Source of the DNA: Eublepharis macularius
Taxonomy: Eukaryota; Chordata; Lepidosauria; Squamata; Eublepharidae
Direction: 5' to 3'
Length of the DNA: 64,000 nt
Assembly (NCBI RefSeq): GCF_028583425.1
Contig: NC_072792.1
Span: forward strand, 160,028,676-160,092,675
The position numbers and the translations under genes are program-made. The notes below the pieces were generated by a model, which saw only the letters and a program-made list of their open reading frames with translations, made no database searches and was not told the DNA's origin. Of this stretch, positions 56,862 through 64,000 are shown in pieces. Positions within the stretch are counted from its first letter, which is position 1, and each line of letters opens with the position of its first letter.

Positions 56862-57514
56862 TAGGATTCCCATGTCCCTATACCCTCCCACCGGAAAGGG
56901 GAGGGACTTGGCACTTACTTCATGCTGGCAGCATGGATGTCTTTCATACGTGCATTCCGATGCCTGGGCGATGACATCACTCCCAGAAGTGATGTCATCG
57001 CACCAGCCGTGGAGTGCTCCCGTGCTCCATGCAGGGCCAGTTCTGCCCGTGTGGGGCCCAAATTGGCTCTAAACAAAGTGCGGGAGCACTCCCGTGGCAG
57101 GCACGACTACATCACTTCTGGGACTGACATTGTTGTTCCTGTTGAGAGCGCGCACATGGCACACATTCCCTGCCAGTGGCAGGCAACCTCTGGAAGCTTG
57201 CCACCTCTTGCTGATCACTGGGCAATTGGTGGGCATAGGGGCAAACCCCCAGGAGTTTGCTCACCACCAGTGGGCAGCTGGGAATCCTATCCCCCCACCC
57301 TGCTCACCTGGCTGGTTGGAGGGGGGAGAGAAGGGGAGCCAGATTGGGAGCCACCAGAGCATGTGGCGAAATGGCACACATGCTCTGGAAGCCCCAGAGC
57401 TGTATTTCTAGTTTCAACCGGAAGTGAGGCCCTCCAGAGCATTCATGCACACAAGTAATTTGGGTTGGGGGCCCCTCCCCCACTTCTCAGGTAAAGCGAG
57501 TTGGCAACCCTAAT
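56862..57514. repeat. Probable MITE with GC-rich, palindrome-bearing body
   Basis: It starts TAGGATTCCCATGTCCC and ends GAGTTGGCAACCCTA, which resembles the ends of the TAGGGTTGCCAG family. Inside, GATGACATCACTCCCAGAAGTGATGTCATC is a near-perfect palindrome at 56971-57000, and GGAGTGCTCCCGTGC faces GCGGGAGCACTCCCG. No target duplication was seen. Confidence 0.5.
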
Positions 57515-57864
57515 GGTGATTAATAATGCAAGACATTTTCTTTCACAGTTTATGTTGATTTTCTAACATCTTGTATGCAAAATCTAATTTTGGTTGTTTC
57601 AGATTTAAAATAAAAGTGATGGTCTGTATCTTTAGCATTCCACTAAGCAAAGTTTGAAGCCTTCCTCGAGTTTAAGTGGCTCATCCATTGGAAGAAGGGC
57701 CACAAGTTGGTGGAAGGCTCTGTAGGCTTGGTGAACGTCCACCAGCCTATAATAAAATAGTACCAATAGCTTTATAAAGCAACAGAACTGGTGTGAGTTA
57801 TTCAGTATGCTGTATGGAGGGGTTGTGGAAGCCTAGTCAAAAGAAACATTCATGTGGAGATATA

Positions 57865-58330
57865 CAGGGGCAGCGCCAGGGTTTCTGGCACCCGCGGCTG
57901 CCCCTGACTGCTCCTATGTGCACGCGCATTTAGTGTGTGTGCGCACGTGCCCCCCGGACTGTGCGGTGACATCACTGCGTGATGATGTCATCACGCAGCA
58001 AACCAGCCCCATTGGCCAGCGGGTGGCTGGGACGGCCCGCAGAGCCTTCCCGCGCTTCCCAGTTGGGCACGGTGGGTGGCTGGGGAGGTTCCGCACGCTG
58101 CCCCGGACACCTGCCATGCCTGGCCCGTGGCTGCTGTGCCCAGCTGGGGGTGTGTGTTGGTAGGGGTGGAGGTGGCGGTGGTGAGGGGCTGGCTGGCTGC
58201 AGCAGCTGCGGGCCAGGCACACCAGATCCGTGGCACGCGCCTCCGCCCCTGGCACCCCCTCCGGCACCCCCTTCGGCACCTCAGCACCCACGGCGCCCGC
58301 CAGACCACCTCAATGGTGGTGCCAGCCCTG
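57865..58330. mobile_element. GC-rich hAT-like nonautonomous element (8-bp TSD)
   Basis: The ends are CAGGGGCAGCGCCAGGG and GTGGTGCCAGCCCTG. Flanks are GAGATATA at 57857-57864 and 58331-58338, exact. The body is strongly GC-rich with many CpGs and contains TGACATCACTGCGTGATGATGTCATCACGCAG. The overlapping open frames on both strands reflect base composition and not genes. Confidence 0.85.
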
Positions 58331-59082
58331 GAGATATATGTATAGGTTCTGAGTGTTTGACCCACACTAACCTCTGCCACCTCAAACATTGTGGTTGGGG
58401 TGTTTTTTGGTGACATTTTTCTATCCTTGACACATTGGAATTTGGCTTGGGATAAGATTTTACAGTCAGGGCAATGGTTAATCAAAGCTCCTTCCAGATT
58501 TTTTCTTTTCTTGGCTTTTCAGTTGAGACATTCAGAATGTGGCTATTTTAAATAAATTGAGGGTGAATTAATACCTTTAATTATTGCTTCGACTAGCAAA
58601 AGGCCTGTAATTACCACAGGGGTGTGTGTGTGAAAGACTTGTACAGTACAAAGATCCATTGGGAATACAAAATGTGCTCTGCATGCAGACACACTGTGTA
58701 TATTTCGTGGTAATTCTGTCAATAATGCTTAGGCCATCTAGTATCAAGTATAGATCGTAGGTTTTGCTCCCACCTAGCGCAGTGCTTTTCCACATAGAGT
58801 GAAGAGCAACTGTCCAGTTAAAACCGAAAATAAAAAGGGGAATGTTTGAGTCTGTATATTGGGGAAATCTGCCTTCTGCCCTGGTGACTGTAGCCATTAA
58901 AAATCATGCCGGATCTTCTCTTCATAGCCCTGCCCCTTCATTTGCATAGCTTTGCTTATTGGTCAAACTAGAGTGCAATGGAATGTTGGGAAATGTATTT
59001 AGATTAATTATTTGCAGTGGTTTTTTTAAAGTTTAATTTTCCTTCTCTTGTTATACAATGAAGACACCTTAATCACATAGAA

Positions 59083-59325
59083 TAATAATAATAACATTCG
59101 ATTTATATACCGCCCTTCAGGACAACTTAATGCCCACTCAGAGCGGTTTACAAAGTGTTATTATTACCCCACAACAATCACCCTGTGAGGTGGGTGGGGC
59201 TAAGAGAGCTCAAGAGAACTGTGACTTGCCCAAGGTCACCCAGCTGGCTTTGTGGAGGAGTGGGGAATCAAACCCGGCTCTCCAGATTAGAGTCCCGTGC
59301 TCTTAACCACTACACCAAACTGGTG
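59083..59325 (-). repeat. tRNA SINE, third family
   Basis: It starts AATAATAATAATAACATTCGATTTATATACCGCCCTTCAGGAC and ends AACCACTACACCAAACTGG. It lies 345 bases before exon 4 and does not touch the splice signals. Confidence 0.88.
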
Positions 59326-59669
59326 TAGATGTACAGTTGCGTTTTTTCACATTTCTCCTTACACATTCTAGCTTACAACATGTCCTCCCGTGCCTAATAC
59401 TTGGGAACAATAGAAATCGGCCAACAGAGAAACAGAAAATGAGAGATACTTATAAAAACAACAATTCTTGGCATCCTTTCTCTGAACTACATTCCACTTC
59501 ATTAAGCGCTTACTTCAAATAGCTGAGCGTTGGAATTGCAACCTAATTATTCATCAAAGCAGGAAGGTTCTTGACAAGTATTAAGACAAAATAGCCAGGA
59601 GCTTATTCTTTTCAAAAAAAATGTGTTGTGTTCATCTTCAGAGCAGCCATTTAAATTCTTTTCTTGCAG

Positions 59670-59727
59670 ATATGACCGCTTTGCTCCGGGTCGCCTTGCA
59701 TCTTCCAAAGTGGAGGAAATGACAAAG
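59670..59727 (+). CDS. EXPH5: EXPH5 coding exon 4 (short)
   Basis: A 58-base exon lies between the acceptor TTCTTTTCTTGCAG (ending 59669) and the donor GTGAGC (59728). The first base A completes CGA (Arg) begun in exon 3. The remaining 19 codons read YDRFAPGRLASSKVEEMTK with no stop, ending in phase 0. It is too short to be seen as an ORF by itself. It is supported by the phase chain from exon 3 into exon 5 and by two strong splice sites 58 bases apart. Its function is unknown; it is part of the linker after the Rab27-binding domain. Confidence 0.8.
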
Positions 59728-60452
59728 GTGAGCCACTGAACAATTTTATTACTCTATAAATGCCAAGGCCAGGGGGCATTTGGAACACAGCACTGGTAAT
59801 TTCATACACGCATTCCCTTGCCTGGCGGAATCTGCATTCTTTCCAAGATGCTTCTTACTACAACAAGTGTTCTGCAGTAGCCTCAGCACCTAATATTTCA
59901 ATCACGCATCGAGATGCATGATGGAATTGACTTTGAAACTTCTCTGGAGATGAGTGGGGTACCCCATTTTAAGGTCCTCCCAACAAAGAAGGAAGGAGCC
60001 CCAGAGCTTCACTACTCCATCTCTATTCATCATGTCAAAGTCAGAGAAGAGGTGCTTGCAGCACCTTCATGATCAGGAAATGAGCCTGCAAGAATGAGCA
60101 AATCAGTACTTTTGATGCCCCAAACTAAAGTCTATCAGTACCATTTCCAAACACCCAGGAGCTGCATGGCAAAGTAGGTCAGTGGAGGACTTGGATAGAT
60201 GCTGTTCAGAGGAGAAGATATTCTTATTAGGTTGGGCAGGTACTGTTTTTTTAAAGGAGACATCTGGCTTGCAAATGGGTTGAATACTTCCAGGATCAAA
60301 CCAGGTTTCATCTGGCAGGTGAATTCTTGACACAGTTATTTGGATAGAGCAGAAGACCGAGCAACACACAATGCTTGGGTTCCATAACTGAAATTCCAGA
60401 TGTGCAGTTCATTCTGTAAAGGGAATTGTTGGGGAGGGAATAGGGTTTGGGG

Positions 60453-60672
60453 TAGGTTTGCCAGGTCCATGTTGGGAAATTCCTGGAGATTTAGGGGGGG
60501 GGAGCCTGGGGAGGGCAGGGTTTGGGGAGGGGCGGGATCTCAGCTGGGTATAATGCCATTTAATCCACCCTCCAAGTCAGCCATTTTCTCTAGGAGAACT
60601 GATTTTTGTCACCTGGAGACCAGTTGTAATTCCTGGAGATCTCCAGCCACCACCTGGAGACTGGCAACCCTA
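60453..60672 (-). repeat. MITE of the TAGGGTTGCCAG family with 8-bp TSD
   Basis: The ends are TAGGTTTGCCAGGTCC and ACTGGCAACCCTA. Flanks are GTTTGGGG (60445-60452) and ATTTGGGG (60673-60680), 7 of 8 matching. It is in intron 4. Confidence 0.85.
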
Positions 60673-62071
60673 ATTTGGGGACCCACAGTAGTGGAGCAGA
60701 ATGGTTACCCCCCCCCCCATATGCACTGTTTCCCCAGCTGCAAGTGCACTCTTCTCGCACTGCATCAAGCCCTAGTAGGGAAAAATGACAAAAACAGTAT
60801 TTTCCTATCAGGAGATAAAGCAGCTCGGCATGGGGGGGGGGGGCACTTTCAACTGGGGAAACCTCATAGGCAGAAATATTAACTTCCCCTTACCTTGCAC
60901 AGTGATCGTGATCCATGTCCCCCCCCCCTTCCCATGACTGCTTTTTAAGAGTCAAATTACATGTCTAGTAGAGTTCCAATCACAGTTCTCCAGTGTCTCA
61001 TATATTTTGGACCTAAATATCACAGAGAACATGGGACTGCTGCTGAAAATGGCAGCACATTCTCAAGTTTCTTCCTGAGCCACGCCTTTACACTATTGTA
61101 AAATATATCCAGGCAGGGGTGGAGAAATGCAGTGATTTAAGTCTTAAAATGTAATGGTCACAAGATAAGTAGTGCTATATATTATGGAGCAGAAGCCAAT
61201 CTCAACGCAGGGCTGCTGTTTTTTTGGCAGCAGGCCTGTGTTTTGTCTGGGTTTAGTTCTGCCATCAGCCTGGTACATGTTAGGGCATCCAGCAGAAGTC
61301 CCTGTAGTAGTCTGACCTAATGTCTGAAAGTTTTTGTAGGAGCTGCCTCTTGGGAGTTAGCTTGCTGCATCTCACTACCTTTGGCTTTAGTGGACCTTTA
61401 TGTAATGAGTATGTCACAAATGTGACTCTGACTGTTGTCATAGTAACTCTGACCCTGACACCATCAGTGACAGCAGTCACAGTGTCACAAAGGAAAGACA
61501 TGCAAATCCAATGGCTTTGAATTTTAGGATCAATTCTTTTAGCTAGAGCTTATGGACTAGGAGAGAAACCATCTGGTGTTACACCTTCTGCTGATTTGTC
61601 ATGATGTGTTCCTTTTCTAAGAGGCCCTTCATCCTCAGAGGAACTACAAGATAATCCTTGGAAACCATCAATAAAATTGATTTGGTACTTTTTAATCTAA
61701 CGCATTGATTCCCAGAATGTGAGCCAGGGCACGTTTCTGTGCCAAGATGAGAGGCATTTAGGTGTTCCTTCAGTTTTTTTTTAATCTGCCACTCAATGTC
61801 CATTGCAGTATGGAGACTTTGTTTAGCATAAAGCTATGCCCTACAGTGACATGGCGTCTCCTAATCAAGTCTGTAGTGTGTCTGACAGGCATGGGGGGAG
61901 GATCCCAGAAGCATCACTAGAGCCCAGAACAGGGAGTGGTCCCGTTCCTGTGCTCTGGATGACTGTGCGGAAGGGAGGACAAGTAACCAGGAGGCAGTAT
62001 TAACTTGGCTATCCTGTCGAGGTGGGGAGTGGATCAAGAAAAAACAAACGTGTCTTGTTTTGTGTGTGTGT

Positions 62072-62098
62072 GTGTGTGTAAGTATAAAATTTTGCCTC
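62072..62098. repeat. TG dinucleotide tract
   Basis: A short run of TG repeats in intron 4 with no other notable content. Confidence 0.8.
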
Positions 62099-62733
62099 TT
62101 CTTTTAATGCACAGGAAAAACAGTACCACTGCTGTTTAGGGAACAAGAATAATATCTCTGGGCCTGGTACAAACTTGTAACATTCTCCCTGATTTTATCT
62201 TCTACATACACTCGCATGAGTCACAAGAGAAGATGTTTCTGTTTTATTTCTGAAGGAACACTAACACATGACAATGTGGTAATGGGTTTGCAGCCTGTGC
62301 TGGGCCCTGATGAAAAGCGCCCATTTTCTCTATCCATGCTTGGGCCTGCAGGTATTAGAAGTATAAGAAACTAATTCTTAAGCCTAGTCAGGCCCACAAA
62401 TGGATAGGTTTTCATCTTCCCTGATGTGTTAAGACCCCAAGAAGGTGCTCAGGTGTAGCCGACTGATAAGACATTGGTTCTTATCAGTCTTCCTCGGTAT
62501 GACAGTCTCCCTCACTCCATCTCCCTCATGGGAAGTTTTAGACTGTTAGTTTCTTTGGGCAGGGGCCTCTCATCTTGTGCTTTGTGAAGCCCCTGTGCCC
62601 CTTGATGGTGCTGTATAAATAACCTTTCTCTTGAGGTGACCCAGCCTCATTATATACTAAAAAGAAAGTAGAAAAGTCTGTGTAAACAGGATAAGGCTTT
62701 CTGAATTTTATGAATTGGAACATACGTGGAAAA

Positions 62734-62898
62734 ATTGAAAGTATTATGAACTCGTGTTGAGAAGCTGTTCTGTGCTATTCAGACATAATTTGAGAAACTT
62801 GAAAGGTATTACTGAAATTGAAAAGTACTATGTACTCCTGTTCAGAAGCTGTTCTGAGGTATTCAGACATCATTTGAGAAACTTAGATACCTCTTTGG
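62734..62898 (+). repeat. EXPH5: Tandem duplication of about 83 bp just before exon 5
   Basis: ATTGAAAGTATTATGAACTCGTGTTGAGAAGCTGTTCTGTGCTATTC (from 62734) is repeated as ATTGAAAAGTACTATGTACTCCTGTTCAGAAGCTGTTCTGAGGTATTC (from 62817). The second copy ends about 25 bases from the exon 5 acceptor, so it may contain the branch point. Confidence 0.8.
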
Positions 62899-62915
62899 CT
62901 ATTTCCTCCCCACAG

Positions 62916-63042
62916 ACTGAAACGTGCAACTCTCCTTTGGCCACCAAACTGACAAGTAAGCGGTTTGATGCGAAGCAAGCTGAGGTAATGGAAGACAACT
63001 CATCTACATGGAATGAGCAGCTGGAGAATGAGCTCTTACGGG
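62916..63042 (+). CDS. EXPH5: EXPH5 coding exon 5
   Basis: The acceptor is TTTCCTCCCCACAG (ending 62915) and the donor is GTAAGC at 63043. The exon starts in phase 0 and ends in phase 1 after 42 codons plus one base. The peptide runs from TETCNSPLATKLTSKRFD to STWNEQLENELLR. The WNEQLE/ELLR segment looks helical and conserved, which supports a real exon. The coding frame meets a stop only if the intron is read through. The next exon is not in the window, so the protein is incomplete. A diverged 83-bp tandem duplication lies immediately upstream in intron 4. Confidence 0.85.
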
Positions 63043-63328
63043 GTAAGCCCAGATCCTCACTCCGTGTTGATTTTGTACTTTTGACATCAGTTATTCACAA
63101 AATTAGAATACGGGAGATGGTTCCTGAAAAATACACCTAGATATCCTGTGCCTCCTAAAGCCTCACCTTTGACAGATGACAATTAGTGATTAGAAGACCT
63201 TTGCCTTTGTGCAGAAGATCCCTGGATTGCCATTAAACCAGTAGGCGAAGATAATGCCATGGCTGGATTAAGCAAATGGAAATCAATATACAATAGGGTT
63301 TTTATAATTATTCCATTTGGCACATTAA

Positions 63329-63406
63329 CAGTGCAGTCTTAAGCAGAATTATGCCCAGTGAACAGAATGGTCTTGTAAGGGTTTAACTCCGTTTAGGATT
63401 GTGCGG
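63329..63406. repeat. Short palindromic MITE (CAGTGCAATC family)
   Basis: CAGTGCAGTCTTAAGCAGAATTATGCCC faces GTTTAACTCCGTTTAGGATTGTGCGG, both diverged from the family arms. Confidence 0.5.
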
Positions 63407-63845
63407 TAGGAATGTTCTCTCTGGTAATACTAGCACGACTGCCTCTCCTAATATGTTCTTGTGCAGAAATTTTCCTTTTCATATCAGGGCCTCTTGACTG
63501 GTCTGTCCTGTAGGGAAGTAAAAGCAGCTGTGGCCTATGAATCAGGAAGGCCACCAATTTGCTACTTTTGTAAACTCTGTACGGTGGTGGCATTTAGGAG
63601 GGCCTTCCAAATACAAAAATAAATGTCAACTTAATTGAAAAATATTTTGTGGACCCTGCAATAAAGTCCTATTGTATATATTGTCCAAAATTCAGAAGAT
63701 GGGGATTCTGCCTCCAGATTGTCCCAGGATCTCATTCTTTTTCAAAACTTCTTTCAAAATATGTGGTTACCTTCTGCAGTATGTAGATATGTGGATTGTG
63801 CAATCCTATAGATTAAGCTTCTGATAATATCCTGTGACTATAGAT

Positions 63846-64000
63846 AAGAACATAACAAGAGCCCTGCTGGATCAGACCAGTTATACCTCTAGTCTAGCAA
63901 CCTGTTTCACTCAGCGGTCAATCCGTTAGTAACTGGTTGGCCCTGGAGGGCCAACAAACAAGGCCCAGAGGCCAAGGCTTGTGCCTGATGTTGCTTCTTA
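63846..64000 (-). repeat. CR1-type LINE 3' end, cut by the window edge
   Basis: TAAGAACATAACAAGAGCCCTGCTGGATCAGACCAG is the complement of the CR1 terminus at about 40530-40566. It continues into GGTTGGCCCTGGAGGGCC and beyond the window. Confidence 0.55.

Larger units (their letters stand above)
19735..64000 (+). other. EXPH5: EXPH5 gene, 5' portion (exons 1-5 of an incomplete gene)
   Basis: Five exons with consensus splice sites form one continuous reading frame of 643 coding bases. Introns span 19925-41074, 41233-44703, 44885-59669 and 59728-62915. The product resembles exophilin-5 (Slac2-b), which binds GTP-loaded Rab27 through an N-terminal Slp-homology domain and acts in vesicle and secretory-granule traffic. 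Family knowledge says most of this large protein is encoded by a giant last exon, and no such exon occurs before base 64000, so the gene runs off the window. The identification rests on exons 1 and 2, where residues such as WFEEIQR and NETDIS match the family. Exons 3-5 are supported by splice phase and open frame. Confidence 0.9.

Noticed and set aside
57914..58485. Overlapping open frames of 80-164 codons on both strands
   Set aside because: They lie almost wholly in the GC-rich transposon at 57865-58330, and their openness on both strands follows from base composition. No splice or homology support.
33130..59325. Regularly spaced similar repeats as a CRISPR-like or satellite array
   Set aside because: The five similar units are dispersed SINEs in mixed orientation, not a clustered array, and the host is a vertebrate.

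Overview
The window is nuclear DNA of a vertebrate, most likely a squamate reptile (a lizard, possibly a gecko; the species is inferred and not proven). It is AT-rich and intron-rich, it has one CpG-rich promoter, and its repeats are L1, L2, CR1 and Penelope-like retroelements, tRNA-headed SINEs and many hAT-type MITEs, the mixture expected of squamates.

There is one recognisable host gene: the 5' part of EXPH5 (exophilin-5, Slac2-b, a Rab27 effector) on the + strand. Five coding exons lie at 19806-19924, 41075-41232, 44704-44884, 59670-59727 and 62916-63042. All have GT/AG junctions, and the reading phases chain without a break (2, 1, 2, 0, 1) to give about 214 codons. The frame is still open at the last donor, so the remaining 3' exon or exons lie beyond base 64000. 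Exons 1 and 2 encode the Rab27-binding Slp-homology domain. Exon 1 sits in a CpG island, and an upstream ORF with good initiation context overlaps the main start codon.

Bases 1-19400 are intergenic. They hold a decayed hAT/ZMYM1-like transposase, a decayed L2 LINE interrupted by an LTR-like element and by a 5'-truncated L1 with a long open ORF2 and a perfect 17-bp target-site duplication, a second L2 fragment, SINEs, MITEs and a Penelope-like relic with a GIY-YIG endonuclease segment. Intron 1 (19925-41074) holds a minus-strand L2, three copies of a foldback hAT MITE, and a 1.04-kb L1 derivative that appears to have 5' and 3' ends but no ORFs. Intron 3 (44885-59669) holds a second open L1 ORF2 relic, a long-armed foldback repeat, several SINEs, another foldback MITE and a GC-rich hAT-like element that mimics a CpG island.

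Most remaining sequence is non-coding. Most other open frames are short, lack splice or homology support, and often sit in palindromic repeats where both strands read open. I found no RNA gene, CRISPR array or operon. The most unusual signals are the five-copy foldback MITE family with 8-bp target duplications, a hammerhead-ribozyme-like motif in a Penelope-associated repeat arm, the ORF-less L1 derivative and the overlapping upstream ORF of EXPH5.
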